Positions 8,609-17,655 of a DNA stretch of 64,000 bases are shown piece by piece; the first letter of the stretch is position 1; each line of letters starts with the position of its first letter. The notes beneath the pieces were generated by a model. It searched no databases, had not been told where the DNA came from, and saw only the letters and a program-made list of their open reading frames with translations. The translations under genes were made by a program, and so were the position numbers. Source of the DNA: RGIG3513 sp045658985 (GTDB lineage: Bacteria > Bacillota > Clostridia > Oscillospirales > Butyricicoccaceae); the NCBI GenBank assembly GCA_045658985.1, contig JAZOWC010000057.1, forward strand, positions 1-64,000. Direction: 5' to 3'.

Positions 8609-8822
8609 TTTGCTCAATATCATTATTGGGGTATGCTTTGGAGTATTTATAGGACACGGGTTGTACGTCACTTTTGATTACTATAGCAATCCTGAGCTTT
8701 ATGCTTTTCAGTCCGCGCCGTGGTATACGAGTATTGTGGTATACGGGGGATTTACGGTTGCTGTAGCAGCGGTATGTATCATCATTAAACTGTGCATCAA
8801 ATATATGGGCAGAAACAAATAA
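8592..8822 (+). CDS. small membrane protein, 76 aa
   Basis: Two hydrophobic segments at about residues 7-25 and 45-68, with a short loop containing YYSNPELYAFQ between them and a basic C-terminus. It overlaps the PAP2 gene by 17 bases. Its ribosome site GGAGG (8581-8585) lies inside that gene, six bases before ATG 8592. Family not recognised; it may be an accessory subunit of the PAP2 protein. Confidence 0.6.
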   Translation: MKRMNNLLNIIIGVCFGVFIGHGLYVTFDYYSNPELYAFQSAPWYTSIVVYGGFTVAVAAVCIIIKLCIKYMGRNK

Positions 8823-8827
8823 ACAAC

Positions 8828-8855
8828 AAGCATCGGCAAATTATGCCGATGCTTT
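8828..8855. terminator. bidirectional terminator between converging genes
   Basis: Perfect 11-base stem AAGCATCGGCA / TGCCGATGCTT with 5-base loop. It serves the plus-strand accessory genes. Its right arm overlaps the last codons of the minus-strand germination gene, whose stop is at 8841-8843. Confidence 0.75.
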
Positions 8856-9929
8856 ATTTGTATCTTTGCGCAGTTTTTTGCGTAGTGCGAGGGAAATAAG
8901 CATTACAAAAGGAATGCCGATGAGTGTGAAACATATAAAGCTGCGCAGATAGAAGTTCGAGATAATCAGGTCATAAGCGTCACCGTAATTGAGCAAAGTC
9001 AAAAAACCTGACAGCATAGGAAGGGCAAATGGCCAAACCATCTTTGTTTTTGGAAAGAACTCTGTCATCATACGCCCCGCAAATCGCAGGCACATGGCAG
9101 ATTTGATAGGCTGACAGAGCAAAAAAGCCTGAGTCATCACAATCTCCATGCCCTGAAACAGATCACCCATATTTATCTGGGTCAGTGCAATGTAGTTGGG
9201 AAATCTGAACAGACTGACAGAAGGGTATCCAAGAATAAGAACGTTGCGCAGATGGGCAACCATCAGCAAAAAGCATGCGCAAAGAAGACCGGCACTGACG
9301 GCACGGCTGACTTTTCTGCTGCCGCTGCATCTGGCAGTGGAAAATACCAAAAAAACCAGCGGCGCCACCTGAAATCCAAGAGAGGTAAATATACCTTTTG
9401 CGATATTTGCATATCCGTATTCGGCAACGGGCAAAACTGAGCCAAAATCCATATGTTTGATGGATGCTATGAATGATATAATCAGCAAAATTGCTATCAT
9501 GGGGAATGTTATAGTTGAACTGCGCCCGAGAGTGCCCTCCGACACACTCATCAGCAGTGCAATGGTGATACACATCACGATTACTGAGGGAACAAGCAGA
9601 TTGTTTTCTACCGGAGTGGAGGATATAAATACGGTAAACAGTGTTACTCCGCTGGATGCGATAATGACAGCAACGACGATAAGCAGAATTATAGCCGCAA
9701 TACCAAGAACTTTTCCAAGAGACAGATAGAATACGTCTTTCATTTTATCCTCGCCGTCGATGCGGATCATAGAATACATCCGCACAAGCGGGAGACCGAG
9801 CAGCGGCACAATAATAAACACAAGCCATATATCACGTCCGACAGCGCTTTCGCCGATGAGGGAAAGTCTGCCAAACAGTATAATTGCCGCCAAAAATGCC
9901 AGCTGGCGCGATGTGAGTTCTTTTTTCAT
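8841..9929 (-). CDS. gerAB: GerAB-family spore germination permease
   Basis: 362 residues with about ten hydrophobic segments, an APC-superfamily integral membrane subunit of a germinant receptor in the spore inner membrane. It starts MKKELTSRQLAFLAA, matching the usual N-terminal 'isSRQl' region of the family. Third gene of an A-C-B ordered operon; its ATG touches the stop of the lipoprotein gene. Its three-gene context with GerAA and GerAC proteins makes the assignment secure, but the germinant (often an amino acid) cannot be inferred. Confidence 0.92.
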   Translation of the reverse strand: MKKELTSRQLAFLAAIILFGRLSLIGESAVGRDIWLVFIIVPLLGLPLVRMYSMIRIDGEDKMKDVFYLSLGKVLGIAAIILLIVVAVIIASSGVTLFTVFISSTPVENNLLVPSVIVMCITIALLMSVSEGTLGRSSTITFPMIAILLIISFIASIKHMDFGSVLPVAEYGYANIAKGIFTSLGFQVAPLVFLVFSTARCSGSRKVSRAVSAGLLCACFLLMVAHLRNVLILGYPSVSLFRFPNYIALTQINMGDLFQGMEIVMTQAFLLCQPIKSAMCLRFAGRMMTEFFPKTKMVWPFALPMLSGFLTLLNYGDAYDLIISNFYLRSFICFTLIGIPFVMLISLALRKKLRKDTNKASA

Positions 9930-10993
9930 TAGTTATCCTTTCCGGCAAGCTTTGGAGAGGGGACCATGGATACTTTGACGTTTGTCTCGATCGGGAGCGA
10001 GGAGTAAATCTGCGCCCATCTGTCGGGATATATATCCGCCCAGTATGCGGGGTTGCTCCGCTTGATGCATCTGCCCATACCGATGGGATCACAACCTAAT
10101 GATTTTAGCTTGTCTATCAATTTTTTCATACCTTGCTCAATGTCGGTTCTGACGATTTCCTCAAGCTCCTTGTTGCTCTTTTTGGGCCCTTCAATCAGTG
10201 ACAGCTCGATCTTTATATCGAATGCGATTTTGCCGTCAAGGTATTTCATATTTGACTTTCCGCTGTTTATGAGAAAGGAGTGGCTGCCTGCGGAATAAAC
10301 GGCATTACTAAGCTTTTCTTTTGCAAGAAGCAGATATTTTGTCTCAACATCTGTAATGCTTCCAACCATTACAGAGTCTTTGAATAAAGCAGTTCCGCAC
10401 ACAAACGGGAGAGATACATCACCGTTTTCATCTACCCTGAGTAATGGAAGTATTCCGTCTATTCCGCTTTCTAATGTGTCGTTGAGAAATACATAGAACG
10501 GCACGTCGGGTGCTTTAAGCATACGGTAGCTTTCGGTTATCGAGTCGCGGATGGAGAATGCGGATATGGGGTCTGTATGAGGTTGTGTTTTGAGCAGGGT
10601 ACTGGCGTCTCCGACAGTGGCCGCAAGCCGTATGGACGAGCGGAATCTTGGGGCCATATTCAGCAGATCCATCAGATGGGCAGCCTCTCCGTTCCGGAGC
10701 TTTTTTGAGCTTACCAGTATGGTTTGGGCGTGGGTAAAATACAGCTTTTGCCCCTCAAGCTGCGACAGCGACGCCATTGCATCCGCCACAGTATCTCCTT
10801 CGGTTTCAAGCAGTATGGGAGACAGATTGTTCTGACTTGCATCCTGCAGGTTTACGATTTGACTGGTTATCTGATACTTATCATCTCCGTCTATAGACAG
10901 CCCCGATACGATCATAAGCTTATCTATCTCCGTGGAGGTGGAGCAACCGCAGAGCAGCAGGCAGATTATGGGGATTGCACACAGTTTTTTCAT
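9929..10993 (-). CDS. gerAC: Ger(x)C-family germination lipoprotein
   Basis: 354 residues with a lipoprotein signal MKKLCAIPIICLLLCGC; the lipobox cysteine is residue 17, followed by EIDKLMIVSGLSID, the usual start of the mature Ger(x)C domain. It is anchored on the outer face of the spore inner membrane and works with the A and B subunits. The start overlaps the gerAA stop by 4 bases (10990-10993), indicating coupling. The gene order A-C-B differs from the A-B-C order of the Bacillus gerA operon. Confidence 0.93.
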   Translation of the reverse strand: MKKLCAIPIICLLLCGCSTSTEIDKLMIVSGLSIDGDDKYQITSQIVNLQDASQNNLSPILLETEGDTVADAMASLSQLEGQKLYFTHAQTILVSSKKLRNGEAAHLMDLLNMAPRFRSSIRLAATVGDASTLLKTQPHTDPISAFSIRDSITESYRMLKAPDVPFYVFLNDTLESGIDGILPLLRVDENGDVSLPFVCGTALFKDSVMVGSITDVETKYLLLAKEKLSNAVYSAGSHSFLINSGKSNMKYLDGKIAFDIKIELSLIEGPKKSNKELEEIVRTDIEQGMKKLIDKLKSLGCDPIGMGRCIKRSNPAYWADIYPDRWAQIYSSLPIETNVKVSMVPSPKLAGKDN

Positions 10994-12456
10994 AGTGTTT
11001 CTCTCTTTCCCGACAGAAATCTTCCGCGGTTTTTCATCAGGTGGAAGGGGAATCGGATTATACTGTCTTCGGCAGACCCGAGGCTTACCATGGGCATGTT
11101 GGACAGAGTAGGCACTCCAAATGATGATTGCTCAGCCAGCAGAAGAAGCAGCCACAGCATTCCCAGAATATATCCATACAGTCCGAGGAACATACTCAGT
11201 ATCATCAGTCCCAGACGTATCCAGATTATGCTGGATTTCAGTTTTGGTGCGATCAGCCCGGTTATACCCGAAAAAGCTATAACTATAAGCATGGCGGGGG
11301 ATACGATGTGAGCATCAACCGCCGCCTGCCCCACAACAAGACCGCCCACCACCGACAAAGTCTGTCCGAATGATGCGGGGGTGCGTGAGCCTGCTTCGCG
11401 CAGTATTTCAAAAGCCAGCAGAAGCATTATTGCCTCCGCCGTGATGCTGAACGGTACTCCTTGTCTCGAGGCAGCCATTGACAGCAGAAGCTGAGAGGGG
11501 ATCAGCTCGCGGTGAAATCTCATCAGAGCAATAAATATAGGCAGTATGGATATTGATAGCAAAAATCCCAGTATTCTCAGCGAGCGGTTTATTGCGGCAA
11601 AGAAGAAATTTACGTAATAATCCTCGGGCGACTGAAAAGCTTCAAGAAAAATATAGGGAACTGTCAGCGCCACCGGCGTTCCGTCAACAAATATGACAAT
11701 ACGCCCCTCAAGCAGTTTTGCCGCGGCTACGTCTGGGCGCTCTGTGGAGCCGGTGTTGCGCAGGGGAGACCATTTGGTTTCCCGAATATGCTCGGCAATA
11801 TAGTTGGTGTCAAGTATTCCGTCACGGTCCACCGAGTTGAGGCGGTTTTTCAGCTCGTTTACTATTTCGGGTTTTGCGCACCCTTCCACATAGCATATAC
11901 AACAGGTAGTCTGGGTCACACTCCCGAGCCGAAAATACTCAACCTTTAGCTTTCGGTTGCGGATCTTGCGGCGGAGCAGGGAGATGTTCATGAGTATCGG
12001 CTCTGTAAACCCCTCCCGGGGGCCCTTGAGCAACGGCTCGTTGGGCGGCTCCTCGGTGCCTCGCCGCAGAAAGTTTTTGGTGCCCACTATCAGAGCCTTG
12101 GAGCAGCCGTCGCAGAACAGAACGGTATCTCCGTACAGCAACGAGTATATGATTTTTTCATAGTCATCCGACTGAGAGGTTTCGTTTGCCTGCAGAACCC
12201 TTTGCTCGATGTAGTCAAGCTTGTCTCTGCCTATTGCCACAGTGGGGCAGTGTGTGACAACCGGACGTATGATATTGTCATTGACCAGTGGGGAGTTGAC
12301 CATTCCGTCAACGAAGAACAGACAGCAGTTCAGCATGGCCGCACTCTTGTCGGCAGGGCGGAAATAATGCAGTTTTACCGTTTTGTCATCACCGAGCAGG
12401 GACTGCATTATTTTTATGTTTTCATCCATATTAGACGTCATTTTTTGAGTGTTCAT
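10990..12456 (-). CDS. gerAA: GerAA-family spore germination protein
   Basis: 488 residues. A large soluble N-terminal half (family features GPREGF near residue 150, RNTGSTERPD and GRIVIFVDGTP) precedes four to six membrane helices, including PEDYYVNFFFAA and the PSQLLLSMAASRQGVPF segment. ATG 12456 is chosen because GGGAGG lies seven bases upstream; an in-frame start at 12519 would give an unlikely extension. First gene of the A-C-B germinant receptor operon, probably transcribed in the forespore from the upstream sigma-G-like promoter. Confidence 0.93.
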   Translation of the reverse strand: MNTQKMTSNMDENIKIMQSLLGDDKTVKLHYFRPADKSAAMLNCCLFFVDGMVNSPLVNDNIIRPVVTHCPTVAIGRDKLDYIEQRVLQANETSQSDDYEKIIYSLLYGDTVLFCDGCSKALIVGTKNFLRRGTEEPPNEPLLKGPREGFTEPILMNISLLRRKIRNRKLKVEYFRLGSVTQTTCCICYVEGCAKPEIVNELKNRLNSVDRDGILDTNYIAEHIRETKWSPLRNTGSTERPDVAAAKLLEGRIVIFVDGTPVALTVPYIFLEAFQSPEDYYVNFFFAAINRSLRILGFLLSISILPIFIALMRFHRELIPSQLLLSMAASRQGVPFSITAEAIMLLLAFEILREAGSRTPASFGQTLSVVGGLVVGQAAVDAHIVSPAMLIVIAFSGITGLIAPKLKSSIIWIRLGLMILSMFLGLYGYILGMLWLLLLLAEQSSFGVPTLSNMPMVSLGSAEDSIIRFPFHLMKNRGRFLSGKRETL

Positions 12457-12473
12457 CTTTTTGCCTCCCGTGA

Positions 12474-12503
12474 TATTATTGCCACGATAAAGTGTGATGA
12501 TAC
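12474..12503 (-). promoter_or_regulatory. candidate sigma-G promoter of the ger operon
   Basis: Reading the minus strand: GTATC (12503-12499), an 18-base spacer and AATAATA (12480-12474). Compared with the sigma-F/G pattern GHATR-N18-CATNHTA, each element has one mismatch. Position (18 bases before the gerAA start) and the known forespore expression of ger operons support it. Confidence 0.4.
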
Positions 12504-12572
12504 AAAAAGATGCAAACAATTAAAAATCCTTGATTTTGTTGGGGTAAGAGGCAGGTTTGCAGATAAAAACAG

Positions 12573-12602
12573 TTGACAATATTCGCTCGTTTGTACTATA
12601 CT
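12573..12602 (+). promoter_or_regulatory. housekeeping promoter of the T-box/valS unit
   Basis: TTGACA (12573-12578), an 18-base spacer and TATACT (12597-12602), predicting a transcript start near 12609, just before the T-box leader. Confidence 0.8.
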
Positions 12603-12608
12603 AATAGG

Positions 12609-12845
12609 AGAAAAAGCGATGAAAAGCAGGAGTACCGTTTTGCAGATGCCAAGAGAGGATGCGGTTGGTGTGAGCATTCGTGAAGCGAGCGGGAAGGTCG
12701 GCTTTGAGCTGCACGGCTGAACTGACAGTAAGCTGTGCCGTATTCCGCGTCAAGGATCAAAAGTGCGCCCTCATTGTGGGGCGAATATGGGTGGTACCGC
12801 GAGAGTTTTCTCGTCCCGTAGCCTTTGATGGCTGCGGTTTTTTTA
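12609..12845 (+). promoter_or_regulatory. T-box riboswitch controlling valS (tRNA-Val sensor)
   Basis: The leader contains the Stem I landmarks AGGAGTACC and AGAGAGGATGCGG...GTGTGAGC. The invariant T-box GGGTGGTACCGCGAG lies near 12789-12804. The intrinsic terminator pairs CCGTAGCC (12816-12823) with GGCTGCGG (12830-12837) and is followed by seven T. Uncharged tRNA would pair with the T-box bulge and favour antitermination. The specifier should be a valine codon; GTC in GAAGGTCGG near 12690-12700 is a candidate, not proven without folding. Confidence 0.92.
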
Positions 12846-12876
12846 TTTTGTAAAATAAGAGAGGAGATATATTCCA

Positions 12877-15501
12877 ATGATCAAAGAGCTCCCCAAGGTT
12901 TATGAGCCCAAAGATACAGAGGACAAGCTGTATCAATTCTGGATGGACAACGGTCTGTTCAATGCCGAAGTCGACAAGAACAAGAAGCCTTTCTCCATCG
13001 TAATTCCCCCTCCCAATGTCACAGGTCAGCTGCACATGGGACACGCACTGGACAATACTCTGCAGGATATCCTTATCCGTACCAAGCGTATGCAGGGCTA
13101 CAGCACTCTGTGGATGCCCGGCACCGACCACGCAGGTATCGCAACTCAGATCAAGGTCGAAGCTGAACTCCGCAAGGACGGCCTGACCCGTTACGATCTG
13201 GGCAGAGAGAAGTTCCTCGAAAAGGTCTGGGAGTGGAAGGAGACTTACGGCTCCCGTATCATCAATCAGCTGCACAAGCTCGGCGCATCCTGCGACTGGC
13301 GCAGAACCCGCTTCACCATGGACGAGGGTCTGAGCAAGGCTGTACGTGAGGTTTTTGTTACCCTGTATGAAAAAGGCCTTATCTACAAAGGCAACCGTAT
13401 AATCAACTGGTGCCCCGAATGTACCACCGCACTGAGCGATGCCGAGGTCGAATACAGCGAGCAGGCAGGACATCTGTGGTACATCAAGTATCAGATCGAA
13501 AACAGCGACGAGTATCTGGAGATAGCTACCACCCGTCCCGAGACCATGATGGGCGACAGCGGTATTGCCGTTAACCCCAAGGACGAGAGATATAAGCACC
13601 TCATCGGCAAGAATGCTATCCTGCCCTTGATGAACAGACCTATTCCCATCTTTGCTGACGATTACGTTGAGATGGACTTTGGTACCGGCTGCGTAAAGGT
13701 CACTCCCTGCCACGACCCCAACGACTTTGACATGGGCAAGCGTCATGATCTGGAGTTTATCCTTGTTATGGACGGCGACGGCAAGATCAACAAGAACGGC
13801 GGCAAGTACTGCGGTATGGACCGTATGGAGGCCAGAAAGGCTGTTGTCAAGGATCTGGAGGAGCTTGGACTGCTGACCCGCACCGAGGATTACAAGCACA
13901 ATGTCGGCGCCTGCTATCGCTGCGGCACCAATGTTGAGCCTATGACCTCCGCACAGTGGTTTGTCAAGATGGCTCCCTTTGCCGAGCATGACATCGAAGC
14001 TGTCAAGAGAGGGGATATCCGTTTTGTCCCCGAGAGATTCACCAAGACCTATATGAACTGGATGGAGAACGTCCATGACTGGTGTATCTCCCGTCAGCTG
14101 TGGTGGGGTCACCGTATCCCCGCATGGTACTGCGCAGACTGCGGTCATATCACCGTAAGCCGTACCGATCCCGACAAGTGCGAAAAGTGCGGCAGCGTAC
14201 ACATCAAGCAGGATGAGGACGTTCTGGATACTTGGTTCAGCTCGGGTATGTGGCCCTTCAGCACAATGGGCTGGCCCGAAAAGACCGAGGAACTTGCATA
14301 CTACTATCCTACCAACGTTCTGGTTACAGGCTACGATATCATATTCTTCTGGGTCGCACGTATGATTGCATTCGGCCTTGAGGTTATGGAAGAAAAACCC
14401 TTCAACGACGTATTCCTCCACGGTATAGTCAGAGACAGCCAGGGCAGAAAGATGAGCAAGTCTCTGGGCAACGGTATCGATCCTCTGGAGGTTATCGAAA
14501 AATACGGTGCCGACGCACTGAGATTTACTCTGGTAACCGGCAACAGCCCCGGAAACGATACCCGTTTCTACTACGAGCGCGTTGAGGCAAACCGCAACTT
14601 CTGCAACAAGATTTGGAATGCTTCCCGCTTTGTAATGATGAACCTGACAGTTGACGATTTCACCCTGCCCGAGAATCTGGCTATTGAGGACAAGTGGATT
14701 CTGACTCTGTACAATCAGCTGGTCAAGGAAGTTACCGAGAATATCGAGAAATACGAACTGGGCGTTGCAGCCGACAAGCTGTACTCCTTCATCTGGGACA
14801 AATACTGCGACTGGTATATCGAGCTCTGCAAGACCCGCCTCTCCGCAGATGCAGACAAGCAGGCCAATGAGTGCGCACAGAAGGTGCTCGGCCACGTACT
14901 GGTTGGTACTCTCAAGCTGCTCCATCCCTTTATGCCCTTTATCACCGAGACCATCTGGCAGGCACTGCCTCACGAGGGCAAGTCCATTATGGTTTCTGAG
15001 TGGGAGAAGTTTGATGAGAAGCTTGTATTCCCCGATGCTGTCGCAGAGATGGAGCAGATCATGGACGTTGTCAGGGTTGTACGTAACCGCCGCAGCGAGA
15101 TGAACGTTCCTCCCTCCAAGAGAGCATCCCTGACAATTGTCACCGAGTCTCCCGAACTGTTTGCACAGGCAGAGCCCTTCCTCAAGAAGCTGGCTTGGGC
15201 AAGCGAGGTTATCGTATGCTCCGATATGCCTGCAAATGCTGACAGCATGGTATCCTGCGCTACCAACGTAGCTCACGTATTTATGCCTCTCAGCGAGCTT
15301 GTCGATACCGAAAAGGAAAAGGCAAGAATTAACGGCGAGATCGAAAAGGCAAAGAAGTTTGTTGCATCTCTGGAGGCAAAACTCTCCAACGAGAACTTTG
15401 TTGCAAAAGCTCCCGCAGCTGTCGTTGCAGCTGAGAGAGAAAAGCTGGAAAAGAATAAGGCTCTCATAGCCAAGCTGGAGGACAGCCTCCGCCTGCTCTA
15501 A
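12877..15501 (+). CDS. valS: valyl-tRNA synthetase
   Basis: Class I aminoacyl-tRNA synthetase of 874 residues, normal for ValS. HMGH (the HIGH motif) starts at residue 53 in PPPNVTGQLHMGH, and KMSKS is at residues 525-529. There is a zinc-binding-like CADCGHI...CEKCG region near residue 420-445, a C-terminal anticodon-binding domain, and the ValS-specific coiled coil (residues about 805-870, rich in Glu, Lys and Ala). ATG 12877 follows GAGAGGAG. Regulated by the T-box leader; folC follows 16 bases after its stop and is probably co-transcribed. Confidence 0.98.
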   Translation: MIKELPKVYEPKDTEDKLYQFWMDNGLFNAEVDKNKKPFSIVIPPPNVTGQLHMGHALDNTLQDILIRTKRMQGYSTLWMPGTDHAGIATQIKVEAELRKDGLTRYDLGREKFLEKVWEWKETYGSRIINQLHKLGASCDWRRTRFTMDEGLSKAVREVFVTLYEKGLIYKGNRIINWCPECTTALSDAEVEYSEQAGHLWYIKYQIENSDEYLEIATTRPETMMGDSGIAVNPKDERYKHLIGKNAILPLMNRPIPIFADDYVEMDFGTGCVKVTPCHDPNDFDMGKRHDLEFILVMDGDGKINKNGGKYCGMDRMEARKAVVKDLEELGLLTRTEDYKHNVGACYRCGTNVEPMTSAQWFVKMAPFAEHDIEAVKRGDIRFVPERFTKTYMNWMENVHDWCISRQLWWGHRIPAWYCADCGHITVSRTDPDKCEKCGSVHIKQDEDVLDTWFSSGMWPFSTMGWPEKTEELAYYYPTNVLVTGYDIIFFWVARMIAFGLEVMEEKPFNDVFLHGIVRDSQGRKMSKSLGNGIDPLEVIEKYGADALRFTLVTGNSPGNDTRFYYERVEANRNFCNKIWNASRFVMMNLTVDDFTLPENLAIEDKWILTLYNQLVKEVTENIEKYELGVAADKLYSFIWDKYCDWYIELCKTRLSADADKQANECAQKVLGHVLVGTLKLLHPFMPFITETIWQALPHEGKSIMVSEWEKFDEKLVFPDAVAEMEQIMDVVRVVRNRRSEMNVPPSKRASLTIVTESPELFAQAEPFLKKLAWASEVIVCSDMPANADSMVSCATNVAHVFMPLSELVDTEKEKARINGEIEKAKKFVASLEAKLSNENFVAKAPAAVVAAEREKLEKNKALIAKLEDSLRLL

Positions 15502-15517
15502 GAAAGGATCTGTGTTT

Positions 15518-16801
15518 ATGGACTATCGTCAAGCAGTAGAATATATTCATAATTGCTCACACACCGGCGGCAGAGCGGGCAGAAAACGTATCGAACCTCT
15601 GCTTGAAAAGCTTGGCAATCCGCACAAAAAAATGAAAATCGTCCATATAGCAGGCTCAAGCGGCAAAGGCAGCACCGCAGCTATGACAGATGCGGTGCTC
15701 CGTAAAGCCGGATACAAGACCGGATTGTACATGTCTCCCTACGTCTATGACTTCCGTGAGCGTGTACAGCTCAATGGTCAGCTCCCGGACGGACAGCTGA
15801 TTGCTGACGCTCTTGAGAGCATGATTCCCGCCCTCGATGAGATGAAGGCTGAGGGCAGAGAGTGTACCGAGTTTGAGACTCTGACTGCGCTGGCATTTGT
15901 TCTGTATGCGCGCGAGAACTGCGACTTTATGGTTCTTGAGGTCGGTATCGGAGGCAGAGGTGACGTTACCAATGTCATCGATCCTCCCGTAGTTGCGTGC
16001 GTCAATAATATCGGTCTTGACCATACAAATATCATAGGTCATACCATTGCCGAGATCGCATACGAAAAATGCGGCATCATCAAGCCCGGATGCAGAGTTG
16101 CCGCATACTGCGATCTGCACGAAGACGCATATCGCGTGCTTATGGATACCGTTAAGGAGTTTGGAATAACTCCGCGCATTGAAAATCTTGGTGATGTAAA
16201 GAATCTTTCCTGTACAGGCACGGGCTCTGAGTTTGATTATCTCGGACAGCACTACAGCCTGTCTATGGTAGGTATGCATCAGGTCAAGAATGCCCTGAGT
16301 GTTATTGCAATATGCACTGAACTCAATGCTGCAGGTTACAGCATCTCTACCCAGACTATCGCAGACGCGCTCAAAGACGTCTCGCTTGCGGGCAGATTTG
16401 AGATCGTGCACAGAGATCCTCTTTGCATCGTTGACGGAGGACATAATCCCGACAAGATCGGCAGCGTTTGTGATGCTATCGACAGATTTTATTCTGACAG
16501 AAAGATCATATCCGTGTTCGGTATGCAGCGCAAAAAAGACTTTATGTCATGCATACCCAATGTTGCAAAACGCAGCAGTGTTTTTGTTGCAACCGAGCCC
16601 CGCGATGTCAAGGACGCTTTGACCGCAGAGGAGATAGCTGAGATCGCATCTCAGTATTGCGATAACGTTGTGGCGTGCAAGAATCCCGTTGATGCGGGAG
16701 CATTGGCTTTCGGTATGGCTGACAAGAACGATGTTGTCATATCCTGCGGCTCGCTGTATCTTGTTGCAGATGTCGAAAAGGGTATAAACAAGCACAACTG
16801 A
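15518..16801 (+). CDS. folC: folylpolyglutamate synthase / dihydrofolate synthase
   Basis: Mur-ligase-fold ATPase that adds glutamate to folates. 427 residues. The P-loop AGSSGKGSTAAM is near residues 46-57. The substrate-loop MSPYVYDFRERVQLNG, VLEVGIGGRGDVTNVI, LDHTNIIGHT and IVDGGHNPDKI all match FolC. ATG 15518 has AGAAAGGA nine bases upstream; GTG 15512 is too close to it. Lies just downstream of valS in the classic valS-folC arrangement. Whether it also has dihydrofolate synthase activity is not visible. Confidence 0.95.
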   Translation: MDYRQAVEYIHNCSHTGGRAGRKRIEPLLEKLGNPHKKMKIVHIAGSSGKGSTAAMTDAVLRKAGYKTGLYMSPYVYDFRERVQLNGQLPDGQLIADALESMIPALDEMKAEGRECTEFETLTALAFVLYARENCDFMVLEVGIGGRGDVTNVIDPPVVACVNNIGLDHTNIIGHTIAEIAYEKCGIIKPGCRVAAYCDLHEDAYRVLMDTVKEFGITPRIENLGDVKNLSCTGTGSEFDYLGQHYSLSMVGMHQVKNALSVIAICTELNAAGYSISTQTIADALKDVSLAGRFEIVHRDPLCIVDGGHNPDKIGSVCDAIDRFYSDRKIISVFGMQRKKDFMSCIPNVAKRSSVFVATEPRDVKDALTAEEIAEIASQYCDNVVACKNPVDAGALAFGMADKNDVVISCGSLYLVADVEKGINKHN

Positions 16802-16841
16802 CCGACATCTTTCCACAAAAACCTCATACACAATAATATAA

Positions 16842-16876
16842 AATAACTATGGGACAAGCCCATAGTTATTTTTTTT
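16842..16876 (+). terminator. strong hairpin-T terminator after folC, directly before the sigF operon
   Basis: Perfect 12-base stem AATAACTATGGG / CCCATAGTTATT, 5-base loop, eight T (16869-16876). The ribosome site of spoIIAA begins only four bases after the T-run, so the hairpin also occupies the 5' region of the sporulation operon. Confidence 0.9.
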
Positions 16877-16891
16877 ATGCGGAGGGATATG

Positions 16892-17197
16892 ATGACTGTT
16901 TCATACAATGAGGACAGAGGCAAGCTTGAGATTGAGCTGTTTGGTGAGCTGGGCCATGTTGAAGCGTTGGAGGCTATTGACAATATTTCGGCCTTATATG
17001 AGTGTATAATGCCGGTAGAATTAATTTTGGATATGGGAGGGGTATCTTTTATGGACAGCTCGGGAATCGCCGTTGTGATGCGGGCAAAACGTATGTGCGA
17101 CACAGACGGCATAGCTATGGCTGTAAAAAACACGCCAAAACACGCACTGAAGGTGCTTTCTGCGGCGGGCATTACAAGGCTTGTCAGCTTTATATAA
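16892..17197 (+). CDS. spoIIAA: anti-sigma F factor antagonist SpoIIAA
   Basis: STAS-domain protein of 101 residues. The phosphorylatable serine lies in MDSSGIAVVMRAKR, the hallmark of SpoIIAA. In its unphosphorylated form it binds SpoIIAB and frees sigma F in the forespore; SpoIIE is the known activating phosphatase (not in this window). ATG 16892 is preferred: GGAGGG at 16881-16886 gives a five-base gap, while ATGs at 16877 and 16889 are badly spaced. First gene of the three-gene sporulation operon. Confidence 0.95.
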   Translation: MTVSYNEDRGKLEIELFGELGHVEALEAIDNISALYECIMPVELILDMGGVSFMDSSGIAVVMRAKRMCDTDGIAMAVKNTPKHALKVLSAAGITRLVSFI

Positions 17198-17211
17198 CGG
17201 AGGCAGAACCG

Positions 17212-17655
17212 ATGAAGAACGTAATCAACAAGATGACTATGACTTTTCCCAGCAGAAGTTCCAATGAGGGGTTTGCAAGAACGGCTGCGGCAGCGTTTGT
17301 CGCACAACTTGATCCTACGGTAGACGAACTAAGCGATATAAAGACCGCCGTGTCAGAGGCTGTAACAAATTGCATCGTTCATGCGTACAAGGACGGTGTT
17401 GGAGATATACAGATGTGTGTGGAGATTGGCGCTGATAATATGGTGGAGATAACGGTCAAAGACAAAGGCTGCGGTATTGAGGATATCAAAAAAGCCTGTG
17501 AACCTATGTATACAACCGGCGGGCAGGAACGCTCCGGGATGGGATTTACCATTATGGAAAGTTTTATGGACAGTATGCGTGTCCGCTCGGCACCGGGCAG
17601 GGGAACCAGCGTCAGGATGAAAAAGCGTATCAGCATCCGAGGAACCTATAGATGA
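17212..17655 (+). CDS. spoIIAB: anti-sigma F factor SpoIIAB
   Basis: 147 residues with a GHKL ATPase/kinase fold: N-box SEAVTNCIVHAY, G1 box KDKGCGIEDI and G2 box ERSGMGFTIM. It binds sigma F and phosphorylates SpoIIAA on serine. ATG 17212 follows ACGGAGG and lies 14 bases after spoIIAA. A longer frame beginning at 17002 reads through spoIIAA and is an artefact. The stop overlaps sigF by 4 bases. Confidence 0.96.
   Translation: MKNVINKMTMTFPSRSSNEGFARTAAAAFVAQLDPTVDELSDIKTAVSEAVTNCIVHAYKDGVGDIQMCVEIGADNMVEITVKDKGCGIEDIKKACEPMYTTGGQERSGMGFTIMESFMDSMRVRSAPGRGTSVRMKKRISIRGTYR

Noticed and set aside
12757..15276. Open frame of 839 codons on the minus strand opposite valS
   Set aside because: It is a mirror of the strongly biased valS codons, shows no protein family signature and no ribosome site; ValS motifs on the other strand are complete.
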